A stretch of DNA of 64,000 nucleotides from the NCBI RefSeq assembly GCF_032062245.1, contig NZ_DAMBQF010000001.1, forward strand, positions 186,001-250,000. The letters run 5' to 3'. Below, in pieces: positions 9,281-18,205 of the stretch (position 1 is the stretch's first letter; the number at the start of each line of letters is the position of its first letter). This stretch comes from Soonwooa sp032062245. Its GTDB lineage: Bacteria > Bacteroidota > Bacteroidia > Flavobacteriales > Weeksellaceae. A program made the position numbers and the translations under genes. The notes beneath the pieces are model-generated. The model was not told the origin of the DNA. It ran no database searches and saw nothing but the letters and a program-made list of their open reading frames with translations.

Positions 9281-12097
9281 TTAGAAGCTAATATTTACAC
9301 CAAATAAGTAAGACTTAAGAATTGGTAAGCTTAGGTTAGTATAACCAGATACGTTAACTTCTGGATCGAATTTCAGTCTATCATCAAATGTATGTGTCCA
9401 TGCATTGTTGGCCATAACATATACTTGTACTGAATTAAGTCCTGAACCATTTAAGAACTCAGAATTAAATGTATACCCAAATCTAGCATTTGACAATCTG
9501 ATAAAATCAGAATCATATAGGAATCTTGTAGATGCTCTATTTGATAATTTGTTACCACCATATACTGGCTTTGGATTAGATGCTGCTGTATTAGTAGGCG
9601 TCCAATAATCTCCCATTACATCACCGTAACCTGGGTAGTTAATAGTATATTGTCCATCACTATAAGTGTACTGAGCCCAATCATCATAGATCTTACCTCC
9701 AAATCCATAAGTAAACTGTAGGTCTAAGTTAAATCCTTTATAAGAAATTGATGTATTAGCCCCACCGAAAACATTACTCAAGAATGATCCTTGTACAGCT
9801 TGTTTAGCTTTGTTATAATCATTTGTTGTCTCTCCATCAACACCATTAACGAACCATAGTGGATCACCATTGGCAGCGTCTACACCAGCCCATTTTCTCA
9901 AATAGAATGTACGAACCCCCTCACCTACACGAATTGTGGTAGTTCCTGAGTTAACATCTCCTCCATAAAGTTCTGTAATTTCATTCTTAAGTGTAGATAG
10001 GTTAGCACCAATTGACCAATTAAATTGATTTCTATCTCCTTTAAAGACATCAGCATTAACAGAGAATTCAAAACCTTTATTAACTAATGTCCCAATATTA
10101 TCAACATAAGATGTTAAACCTTGAGCTCCTGACAATGGAAGGTTATAAATAAGATCTTTTGTCTTTTTGTTATAATATTCTGCTGAAACTTTTACTCTAT
10201 CTCTAAATAGCCCTATATCAAGTCCAACGTTAAATGGATTAACTGTTTCCCATGATAAATTAGGATTAAGAACACCTGAATAAGTTGCAGCAGCGTAGTC
10301 ATTATAGTTTGTAGAATAAGCATAAAGAGCATATGGATTAGCTGTAACTTGGTTACCTAACTTACCATAAGAACCTCTAAGCTTAAGCATTGATATTGCA
10401 TCAATTTCTTTGAAGAAATTAACTCTTGCTAAATCAACACCTAAACCAACAGACCAAAAATTACCCGCTTTTTTACCTGGTAAAAACTGTGATAATACAT
10501 CTCTTCTATATGATGCATCAATCAATACTAACTTATCATAATCATAATGAGCAGTAGCCGCATAACCATATCTTGAAGAAATACTCAATGCTCCTTCATA
10601 ACCGTAAGGTACAACAAAATTAGTAAGTGACTCTAATTCAGGAGTACCAACAGTTATACCTGTTGCTCTTAGGAATTTTCTATCAGACTTGTATGCCTCT
10701 TGGATTAATGAAGCGCCAATATTATGCATTCCAAATTTTTGAGAATAATCTAAGATATTCTGAACATTGAAATTGAAAAATCTATTAATAGACTCTCTTT
10801 TATAACCTCCATATCCATATCCATCACCATGTAGTGGATTCCAATACTGATTTTCTTCTACATTAACATACTCAGGCGAAAAAACAAAACGGTATGTAAG
10901 ATTTTTTAGAATCTTATACTCTGCACTAAGATTAGCAAAAGCTCTTAGCGTACCAGCTTGCATGTAGTTTTTCTCCAATAGATAACCAGGGTTAAATTGG
11001 TTATTACTCAATCTCATTGTTGAAGGACTCCAATACCAACTACCATCGGCATTTTTAGCAGGATCTGTTGGTCTGTTAAAATACTGAGCTAAAATCGGGT
11101 TAGAGAATGCTCCTCCATCAGACAACGATCTTGTCTTAGAATGAGAAATTTGGAAGTCAGTACTAATCTTTAATTTATCAGTAGCTTGATATGTTAATTT
11201 GGTAGTATAAGAAAGTCTTTTAAAGAAAGAGTTTCTAATAATACTATTTTGGTCAAACATGTTGGCTGACGCATAGTAAGTAAATTTATCGCTACCACCA
11301 CTAATACTAAAGTCAGCATTTTGTTGATAACCATCCTTTCTTACGATACTTTGCCAATCCGTACTGTATGGAGACTTAAAAACATTAGTAAAAGTTGAAT
11401 TTACAGCTCCATTTGCAATATCTTCAATTGACAAATCTTTACCAAGATAGTTGTTAACCTGATCTCTTAAATAGATTTTATACTCTTCACCTGTAAATTG
11501 TCTATGTCCATCAACAGCTTGTTGGTTAACACCACTATTATAAGAAAAATTGAATCTCGGCTTACCCTTCTTACCTGATTTCGTTGTAATAACAATTACA
11601 CCAGCACCAGCATCTGCACCATAAACCGCAGTTGATACAGCGTCTTTCAACACCGTAATTGACTCAACATCATCAGGATTAAGATTCGCCAAGATATTTG
11701 CGGTAGTACTTCTTGTTGTTAAATCTCCATTCGCTACCCTTACACCATCAACGATATAAATAGGAGAAGTTACACCATTAATAGAAGAGATACCTCTAAC
11801 TCTTACATTAGCCATACCCCCGGGCTGTCCGGATGCATTACCAGTTTGCACCCCAGTTACACGTCCTTGTAACATTTTATCAACAGAAGCTACTGGTATA
11901 TCCTCTATAGACTTAGCAGACATTACACTAGCAGAACCTGTCAATTCTTGAACGGTCTTCTTTTGACCAAAACCAACAATAACTACCTCTTCAATCTCTT
12001 TTGTAGAAGTAGTATCTTTAGCTTTTTGTTGTGCAAAAGCTGCTTGTCCTGTAAAAAACAACACCCCAGCAGTTAACACTTTTAATTTTACATTCAT
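9281..12097 (-). CDS. SusC/RagA-family TonB-dependent outer-membrane transporter (pair 1)
   Basis: The 938-residue protein is a TonB-linked channel that works with the SusD lipoprotein encoded just downstream. After the signal peptide comes a TonB-box-like segment (EEVVIVGFG), then the plug domain with VRGISSINGVTSPIYIVDG and the conserved DVESITVLKDA region, and then a long 22-strand-type barrel ending SYLFGVNISF with a terminal phenylalanine. It lacks the N-terminal carboxypeptidase-regulatory-like domain present in many Bacteroides SusC proteins; short forms are common in Flavobacteriia. Its start region and promoter closely resemble those of the second susC at 15142-17982. Confidence 0.95.
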   Translation of the reverse strand: MNVKLKVLTAGVLFFTGQAAFAQQKAKDTTSTKEIEEVVIVGFGQKKTVQELTGSASVMSAKSIEDIPVASVDKMLQGRVTGVQTGNASGQPGGMANVRVRGISSINGVTSPIYIVDGVRVANGDLTTRSTTANILANLNPDDVESITVLKDAVSTAVYGADAGAGVIVITTKSGKKGKPRFNFSYNSGVNQQAVDGHRQFTGEEYKIYLRDQVNNYLGKDLSIEDIANGAVNSTFTNVFKSPYSTDWQSIVRKDGYQQNADFSISGGSDKFTYYASANMFDQNSIIRNSFFKRLSYTTKLTYQATDKLKISTDFQISHSKTRSLSDGGAFSNPILAQYFNRPTDPAKNADGSWYWSPSTMRLSNNQFNPGYLLEKNYMQAGTLRAFANLSAEYKILKNLTYRFVFSPEYVNVEENQYWNPLHGDGYGYGGYKRESINRFFNFNVQNILDYSQKFGMHNIGASLIQEAYKSDRKFLRATGITVGTPELESLTNFVVPYGYEGALSISSRYGYAATAHYDYDKLVLIDASYRRDVLSQFLPGKKAGNFWSVGLGVDLARVNFFKEIDAISMLKLRGSYGKLGNQVTANPYALYAYSTNYNDYAAATYSGVLNPNLSWETVNPFNVGLDIGLFRDRVKVSAEYYNKKTKDLIYNLPLSGAQGLTSYVDNIGTLVNKGFEFSVNADVFKGDRNQFNWSIGANLSTLKNEITELYGGDVNSGTTTIRVGEGVRTFYLRKWAGVDAANGDPLWFVNGVDGETTNDYNKAKQAVQGSFLSNVFGGANTSISYKGFNLDLQFTYGFGGKIYDDWAQYTYSDGQYTINYPGYGDVMGDYWTPTNTAASNPKPVYGGNKLSNRASTRFLYDSDFIRLSNARFGYTFNSEFLNGSGLNSVQVYVMANNAWTHTFDDRLKFDPEVNVSGYTNLSLPILKSYLFGVNISF

Positions 12098-12125
12098 ATT
12101 AACACTATTTAATATTTACTCGATG

Positions 12126-12156
12126 CAAATATGTTAATAATATTTAACATGACCAA
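12126..12156 (-). promoter_or_regulatory. Promoter of susC pair 1
   Basis: The minus strand has TTG (12156-12154), a 20-base spacer and the -7 box CATATTTG (12133-12126), one base off TAnnTTTG. The same arrangement with the same spacer and a shared TTAACATATTTG core precedes the second susC. Confidence 0.65.
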
Positions 12157-12184
12157 ATTTTTAACTATTCAATAGTAAAATGAA

Positions 12185-12213
12185 AAGCCACCAAACATAA
12201 TATTTGGTGGCTT
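12185..12213 (-). terminator. Terminator after the T9SS Ycf48-like gene
   Basis: A perfect 11-bp stem (AAGCCACCAAA with TTTGGTGGCTT) closes a 7-base loop, followed on the minus strand by TTTTCATTTTAC. It lies 21 bases after the stop codon. Confidence 0.85.
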
Positions 12214-12234
12214 CATCTATTATTGAAATACTAA

Positions 12235-13563
12235 TTATTTCTTAATCATTTTAGTATTTTCGAAACTTCCATCTGTATACTTAACTTGGATAATATAAGT
12301 ACCTTTTGATAAGTTAGATACATTGAAAGTTGCAGCATTTTCTCTCTTAATAGCCTTACCAGCCATATCAATAACAGTAGCAGTTGCAATTTCTTTAGTA
12401 GATTTTAATTCAACTTTATCACCAACTGGGTTGTTAGCAATAGTCAACTTAGCCTTAGAAGCATTAACATCGTTAACAGCCAAGAATTGTCCTTTAAATT
12501 TATAAATTGCACTAACAGGTCCTTCTGCAAGTTGAGCTTGGCTCATTCCCCCCATGTAACCAACTGTAGGACTAACGAATTGTATTGCACCAGAAGAATA
12601 ATTTGCCTCGCCTGCTGGGTAAGTCATATCTATCCATGTATGACCACCGTCTGTAGAGTACGAAGAACTATCTCCTGTAGAAACATAAGTATTATCTGTG
12701 CCTGGAACATATGCTATACTTGACCCATAAAAATTACCTGTGGGGAATATTTCCGTCCAGTTAGCACCACTGTCAGATGTCTTCCAAAGACCAATTACAC
12801 CATTATCATTCGTTTGAAGTAATCCGTTAGTAGAGTCTTTAAATGCTAAATATGCCGAACTCCCCGCAGTTGTAACACCTCCAAAGTCGATTGCTGGACT
12901 TTGCCAAGCTTGCCAAGAAGTTCCTTTATCTGGTGAATACAAAATACGTCCTGTATCTGTACCCATCCAAATATTATTTCCTTGTACAAATCTAACATGT
13001 GTATATCCAAAATCACCCGCAGAAGCTGGAGCTGATGTCAATTTAGTCCAGTTAGTACCACCATTTGTTGTTTTATACATTTCAAAAACGTTACCAACAG
13101 GATCTCCAGCCGAGATACCTTCGTTTTCGTTCCAGAAATGAACTATATTAGCAAAAGATGCAGATCCGTAAGCTGCAGAAGTTTGCTTAGTCCAAGATGT
13201 CCCTCCGTTAGTTGTCTTCCAAACACCGTTTTGAGAACCTGATCCAGAAGTTACTACCCATGCGGTAGTAGCAGTTGCCGCACTAAAGTCTCCAATAGTA
13301 GCTGCTGAAGGCACTCCTGCAATAACATTGGAAGTCCAAGTAGCTCCTCCATCAGTCGTTCTTGTAGTATATTTACCTTGATCAGTAGCTGCTGTTGCTG
13401 CATGATCTGCAAACCAAACTGTATTAGCATCAATTACTGTCATTGCATACGGATAATGCAATGCTGGTGCTTGTGTTTGCATCCCGTCCCATCCTGGTGC
13501 TGTTTGTGCAAAAGAAATTCCTGCAATCGCAAGAGCGCCTAAAGAAAATAATAATTTTTTCAT
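12235..13563 (-). CDS. T9SS-exported Ycf48/BNR-repeat beta-propeller protein
   Basis: The 442-residue protein has a signal peptide (MKKLLFSLGALAIAGISFA) and repeated WKT(T/S)NGGTSW-like and STDGGHTW segments, which are BNR/Ycf48-type beta-propeller blades. The last 75 residues (from about LTIANNPVGD to the end TKMIKK) form a type A T9SS C-terminal sorting domain with VIDMAGKAI and LSKGTYIIQV motifs. I infer secretion across the outer membrane by the type IX system. No catalytic residues are recognisable and the ligand is unknown. It sits between two SusC/SusD pairs, has its own terminator, and could share their substrate, but this is only inferred from position. Confidence 0.88.
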   Translation of the reverse strand: MKKLLFSLGALAIAGISFAQTAPGWDGMQTQAPALHYPYAMTVIDANTVWFADHAATAATDQGKYTTRTTDGGATWTSNVIAGVPSAATIGDFSAATATTAWVVTSGSGSQNGVWKTTNGGTSWTKQTSAAYGSASFANIVHFWNENEGISAGDPVGNVFEMYKTTNGGTNWTKLTSAPASAGDFGYTHVRFVQGNNIWMGTDTGRILYSPDKGTSWQAWQSPAIDFGGVTTAGSSAYLAFKDSTNGLLQTNDNGVIGLWKTSDSGANWTEIFPTGNFYGSSIAYVPGTDNTYVSTGDSSSYSTDGGHTWIDMTYPAGEANYSSGAIQFVSPTVGYMGGMSQAQLAEGPVSAIYKFKGQFLAVNDVNASKAKLTIANNPVGDKVELKSTKEIATATVIDMAGKAIKRENAATFNVSNLSKGTYIIQVKYTDGSFENTKMIKK

Positions 13564-13604
13564 AATAATAAATTTTATTGATATTAATGTTATAAATATA
13601 AATG

Positions 13605-13640
13605 TTTTTTACGGAATAACTGTTAATCATTCCGTAAAAA
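13605..13640. repeat. Inverted repeat between susD pair 2 and the Ycf48-like gene
   Basis: Arms TTTTTACGGAAT and ATTCCGTAAAAA flank an 11-base loop. The T run is in the 5' arm and the A run in the 3' arm on both strands, so there is no U tail and it is not a standard terminator. It could be an RNA processing or stabilising hairpin downstream of susD, or a binding site. Confidence 0.7.
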
Positions 13641-13646
13641 TAAAGT

Positions 13647-15119
13647 TTAATAACCTGGAGCCTGTTTGATATTTGGATTATTTTGGATTTCACTATAAGG
13701 AATTGGCCAAATAAATCTTCTATCACCAGCAGGAATTACCGTTAATGGTTGACCTGTTGAGTTAGTTTGATACTTGCTAATGGTCATATTATTTCTCTTA
13801 AGATCAGAAAAACGAAGGCCCTCTAAGAAAAACTCATAAGCTTTCTGAGTAAGAATCTCCTTCAATACTTCTGGCCCATTAGTAACACTTGGTACATAAG
13901 CAGGGAATCGTTTGTCCTTAACCCATGTTGTAACGGTTTGAGAAGCTAAACTTGGATTACTGTGAAACTGCGCTTCAGCCTTAATAAAAATTGCTTCAGA
14001 CTTTCTCAATTGTATCAAGTCTCTCGATCCTGACAAGTACTTTCTAACATCAATAGGTTTAGGATTATCTGGATACTTTGAAGATTCTACAGTAGCATTA
14101 GTCATATACCAGCTATATGCTCTTACATCCCTTGTTGCAGGCGTTACTGTAACTCCCGGAGGGTTTGCAATGTTCCAAAAGGCACGTGCCATAAAGTTTT
14201 GGGTATAACGGGAGTTAGTTCCCCAATAATCTGTTAAGCCTTGTGGTGTAACAGAGTTAAACTCTAGTTGGAAAATTGTCTCATCAGATGATTCTTCTCC
14301 ACTGTTAAAAAATTGAGAAGCTGCTCCTCTTCCTAAGAAAGCAACACTTCCATCATCAATAACCTTTTGTGCGTACTGCTCTGCTTTGGCATAATCTTTT
14401 TTGAACAGATAAGCTCTCGCAAGCAACAACTTAACCGCCAATGGACTAAAGGAATTCTTTTTCGAATAAATCTCTCCAATAATATCATTAGCTTCGAAAT
14501 AAGACAATGTAGACTCCAAATCTCCAATAACATTATCAATTACCTTACCGACAGATTCACGAGGTAATTTCGCTTTAATGTCATAGGTTGTTGGATATGG
14601 TACGCCTAAAGATTGATCTCCTTCACCATAGTTAGGAGAAAAATAAGTCAACAAAGCCATATAGTTATAAGCTCTGATAATTTTGGCATGAGCAAACAAC
14701 TCTCCATTTTTATGAATTGCATTTTCATCTTCAGGTATTTTTCCTTCAAAACCTAACACAAAGTTAGCATTTGCAATAGTATTATAGAAAGCATTCCAAA
14801 GTCCACCACCAGCACCGCCTTCTACTTGAATGTGTGTACCTCCATTAGTACCTACAAAATATCCTGAATTAGATTGTGATACAAAACCTATATCACCCGT
14901 AAGTTCTTGATATGTAAAATGATCTCCTCCAAAACCACTTGTATTAGATAATTTTGAATATAGACCTTTTATCGATCTTTCTAAATCGGCATTATTCTTT
15001 AGGGCATTTTGATCCACTACTATTAAACCAGCTTCAGAATAATTTTCTTCGAACATGCTGTCTGAGCACGAAAATAATAAAGAGCCTAAAAATAATGATA
15101 ATATAATTTTATTTTTCAT
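13647..15119 (-). CDS. SusD/RagB-family outer-membrane lipoprotein (pair 2)
   Basis: This 490-residue surface lipoprotein is the partner of the susC gene 22 bases upstream. Its lipobox LLFSC places the lipidated cysteine at about residue 18, followed by SDS. The N-terminal helical region includes ANFVLGFEGK, and the C-terminal RagB/SusD signature is seen as LTQKAYEFFLEGLRFSDLKRN, with the ending RRFIWPIPYSEIQNNPN typical of the family. It is only distantly similar to the first SusD, so the two pairs probably have different ligands. An inverted repeat rather than a clear terminator follows. Confidence 0.93.
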   Translation of the reverse strand: MKNKIILSLFLGSLLFSCSDSMFEENYSEAGLIVVDQNALKNNADLERSIKGLYSKLSNTSGFGGDHFTYQELTGDIGFVSQSNSGYFVGTNGGTHIQVEGGAGGGLWNAFYNTIANANFVLGFEGKIPEDENAIHKNGELFAHAKIIRAYNYMALLTYFSPNYGEGDQSLGVPYPTTYDIKAKLPRESVGKVIDNVIGDLESTLSYFEANDIIGEIYSKKNSFSPLAVKLLLARAYLFKKDYAKAEQYAQKVIDDGSVAFLGRGAASQFFNSGEESSDETIFQLEFNSVTPQGLTDYWGTNSRYTQNFMARAFWNIANPPGVTVTPATRDVRAYSWYMTNATVESSKYPDNPKPIDVRKYLSGSRDLIQLRKSEAIFIKAEAQFHSNPSLASQTVTTWVKDKRFPAYVPSVTNGPEVLKEILTQKAYEFFLEGLRFSDLKRNNMTISKYQTNSTGQPLTVIPAGDRRFIWPIPYSEIQNNPNIKQAPGY

Positions 15120-15141
15120 TGTAATTGTTGTTAGAATTTAA

Positions 15142-17982
15142 TTAGAAATCAATCGTTGCACCAACCATAAATTGTCTCATCAATGGCATTGTTTGATCGT
15201 ATAATCCCATACCACCTATAGTCCCCATGTGGTTACTGTTAGATTCTGGATCGAAAGGTAAATTTTTGTCAAATGCAAATGTCAATAAGTTAACCCCTCT
15301 AACATACATATAAACATTATTAATACCGTCAATCTTTAATTGATCTTTATTTAATTTATATCCTAATTCAGCACTTTTCAATTTGATATTATCCCCTTTA
15401 TACAAATAACGTGTTGAGTGGTATTTAGTTACCGTATTACCAGCTCTAAATTGCGGTCTAGTGGCTCCCGTATTAGTTGGCGTCCAAGCATTAAGAACAT
15501 CAACTACTTGATTGTCTTTAACACCTTGTCCATCATTATCCATATATCTTCCCCACAGATCATACACGTAGAAATCCCCTTGATAGGTTAATAAGAAACT
15601 TAAGCTAAAATTCTTATAACTAAATGAGTTTGTTAATCCAGCTGTATGCGCTGGTAAAGCATTCTTCCCTGTAAAATCGGAAACGATTGATGCACTAGTG
15701 CCAGAACCATTACTCAACGCAGTATGTGTAGCGTTTGTGTACCATTGAGCATCTCCATTAGTACTATTAACACCAGCATAATGTGCTAAGAACCACTCAG
15801 TAGGATTGTGCCCAACCATAAAACGTTTAAATCCCTCAACGCCGACGTATGGTCCTAAAATTTTAGTAACAACTGATTTATTATATCCGTAGTTAGCATT
15901 AATAGACCAGTTAAAATCTCCTTTTCTAAAGACATCATAAGAGATAGTTGATTCAACACCTTTAGACTCATGCTCAAGCGCATTACCTACAAGATTACCA
16001 AAACCAGTTGATGGCGCGTTAGGAACCTGAGTAGTTAACTGATCTAAAACAATATTCTTATAGACATCAAATGATAACTTAAGTCTATTTTGAACAAAGC
16101 CTAAATCTAAACCTATATTATACTTTTTTGATGTTTCCCAACCTAACTCTGTATTTCCAGGATTATTAATCGCCATACCGTTCTCAAGCATATATGTAGC
16201 CACTCCGAGAGTCGGCTTACTAAGGTATTGAATGTTTCCTATATTCCCTACCTCACCATAACTGGCACGTACTTTCAATTCATTGAAATAATTTCCAATA
16301 TTTCCAATCTTGTGCAAGTTTACATTAGCACCAGTAGCCCAGAAGTTCCCTTCTTTTTTGTCAGCACCAAAGTGAGAGTATTTATCCCTTCTAAAAGATC
16401 CCATTACATTGAATAAATCTTTGTATCCATATGAAGCACGACCGATTAAACCTATCAAGTGACTTGACTCGTTGTATGACCAAGCCATGTAAGGTGTTGG
16501 TCCCCATTGTAGATTATTCTGTTCATAGTGACCACTATCGAAGCCTGTAGATGCTGCTTGCGAGCGCTTTGTCCACAACTGTGTATACTCAGTTCCTGCT
16601 GATACATTAATCTTATGATCGTCATTAATTGTCCAATCATAGTGCAAGAAGTTAGACCAGTTCAAAGTCGTATAAGCAAAATCACTTTGTAGAGCAAGTC
16701 CTATGATACCTTGTGTAGGATTATTACCATCCCCAAAATCTGGATTACGATATTCCGACTCATCATAATAGTTATAATCCATACCCAAATTCGTCGAAAA
16801 TCTCAAATTAGGCAAAATACTATAATCTAAACCAAATGAAGAAAGAATTTTAGTAACCGCTGATTTTCTTTTGTTGATATTTTGAATTGCTACTGGGTTA
16901 AAATCTTCTCCCGCAGAAGTTACAATATTAAAATTATATGATCCATCTGCATTGTAGATAGGGCTAGTTGGCGATGCAAATCTAGCACTTAACACTGGGT
17001 TTGCGAAGTACCCATAATCTAAGGGCCCCCACTGTGTTCCTCTAGAAATTATGTTAGAAAACGCCACGTTAATCTTATCAGATAATTTAGCATTAAGTTT
17101 TACTGTTGCGTTTATTCTTCTGTATAATGCATCACGGATAATACCTTCTTGTTCTGTTGAACCTATAGATGCATATCCTTTTATCTTCTCATTACCAAAG
17201 GAATAATTCAAACCATACTTATACAATCCTGTTGATGATCTCCTAGTCGCTTTCTGCCAGTCAGTATCAGTTTTACCATCCCAACCAAGAATCCCCTGAG
17301 CACTAGCAGTTGCTTTTTCAAGACTTTCACCATTACTCATATACCCCATAATAAGAGCCTGCTTTTGCTGTGCTGCATTGAGAAGCGTATACTTTTCGTA
17401 TGCAACACCACCTACACCGTACTCCATATTAAGCGTTAATTTACCTCTACCACCTTTACCAGATTTAGTTTTGATAATGATAACCCCCGAAGCTCCTCTT
17501 GAACCATATAACGATGTCGTTGCCCCATCTTTAAGGACTTCAACTGATTCAATATCTGAAGGATCGATTAAGGACAATCCATTAGAAGAAGTTGCTACAC
17601 CAGCTTGATCCCCAGAAGTTACTGGTACACCATCGATAATATAAAGAGGCTGGTTGTCCCCAGTCAAACTGCTAATCCCTCTAATAAGGACTTTTGCATT
17701 AGAACCCGGTTGCCCACTGTTAGAACTAATAACAGCTCCCGAAACTTGTCCAGCAATAGCCAAATCAACAGAAATTGCAACTGGTTTTTCCAAAGCTTTT
17801 GCAGAAACCAAAGAATACGAGCCTACCTTCTGCTCTTGTGTTTCTTTGATACCATAAGTTCCCAAAATGACTACTTCCTCAATAGCATTAGTAACCGTAT
17901 CGGATTTCTTTTTTTGTGCTAGCATTGAGGCTCCCATAAAGAAAACTGCCCCAGCGCTTAAAACTCGTAGTTTTACGTTCAT
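15142..17982 (-). CDS. SusC/RagA-family TonB-dependent outer-membrane transporter (pair 2)
   Basis: The 946-residue protein starts with an MNVKLRVLSAGAVFF signal segment nearly matching the first SusC. It has a TonB-box-like EEVVILGTYG, the plug motifs LIRGISSLTGDNQPLYIIDG and DIESVEVLKDG, and a barrel ending RQFMVGATIDF with the terminal phenylalanine used for outer-membrane insertion. As with pair 1 there is no N-terminal carboxypeptidase-like domain. The substrate cannot be read from the locus, because no glycoside hydrolase, peptidase or regulator is nearby. Together with the downstream SusD it forms an energised uptake complex. Confidence 0.95.
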   Translation of the reverse strand: MNVKLRVLSAGAVFFMGASMLAQKKKSDTVTNAIEEVVILGTYGIKETQEQKVGSYSLVSAKALEKPVAISVDLAIAGQVSGAVISSNSGQPGSNAKVLIRGISSLTGDNQPLYIIDGVPVTSGDQAGVATSSNGLSLIDPSDIESVEVLKDGATTSLYGSRGASGVIIIKTKSGKGGRGKLTLNMEYGVGGVAYEKYTLLNAAQQKQALIMGYMSNGESLEKATASAQGILGWDGKTDTDWQKATRRSSTGLYKYGLNYSFGNEKIKGYASIGSTEQEGIIRDALYRRINATVKLNAKLSDKINVAFSNIISRGTQWGPLDYGYFANPVLSARFASPTSPIYNADGSYNFNIVTSAGEDFNPVAIQNINKRKSAVTKILSSFGLDYSILPNLRFSTNLGMDYNYYDESEYRNPDFGDGNNPTQGIIGLALQSDFAYTTLNWSNFLHYDWTINDDHKINVSAGTEYTQLWTKRSQAASTGFDSGHYEQNNLQWGPTPYMAWSYNESSHLIGLIGRASYGYKDLFNVMGSFRRDKYSHFGADKKEGNFWATGANVNLHKIGNIGNYFNELKVRASYGEVGNIGNIQYLSKPTLGVATYMLENGMAINNPGNTELGWETSKKYNIGLDLGFVQNRLKLSFDVYKNIVLDQLTTQVPNAPSTGFGNLVGNALEHESKGVESTISYDVFRKGDFNWSINANYGYNKSVVTKILGPYVGVEGFKRFMVGHNPTEWFLAHYAGVNSTNGDAQWYTNATHTALSNGSGTSASIVSDFTGKNALPAHTAGLTNSFSYKNFSLSFLLTYQGDFYVYDLWGRYMDNDGQGVKDNQVVDVLNAWTPTNTGATRPQFRAGNTVTKYHSTRYLYKGDNIKLKSAELGYKLNKDQLKIDGINNVYMYVRGVNLLTFAFDKNLPFDPESNSNHMGTIGGMGLYDQTMPLMRQFMVGATIDF

Positions 17983-18010
17983 ATTAACACTAATTTGATA
18001 TTATAGTTTA

Positions 18011-18041
18011 CAAATATGTTAATTTTTTCCTAATACACCAA
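18011..18041 (-). promoter_or_regulatory. Promoter of susC pair 2
   Basis: The minus strand has TTG (18041-18039), a 20-base spacer and the -7 box CATATTTG (18018-18011). It shares AATTTGGT and TTAACATATTTG with the promoter of the first susC, plus the leader end TAGTGTTAATATG or close to it. Confidence 0.65.
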
Positions 18042-18158
18042 ATTAAATTTAAAAATCCATTAAAACTTTAACATTTAAGTACAAAAATAATAGATTATAA
18101 GTTAATGTTTTGACACATTACTCTTAAATCAAACGGTTGTTTATTAAAACAAAAAAAA

Positions 18159-18182
18159 TACCACCGAGAGTTCTCAGTGGTA
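18159..18182 (-). terminator. Terminator after infB
   Basis: The arms TACCACTGAGA and TCTCGGTGGTA pair on the minus strand with one G-U pair, and eight T follow directly. It ends the rimP-nusA-infB operon. Confidence 0.88.
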
Positions 18183-18205
18183 TATTATCCAATACATAAT
18201 ATTGA

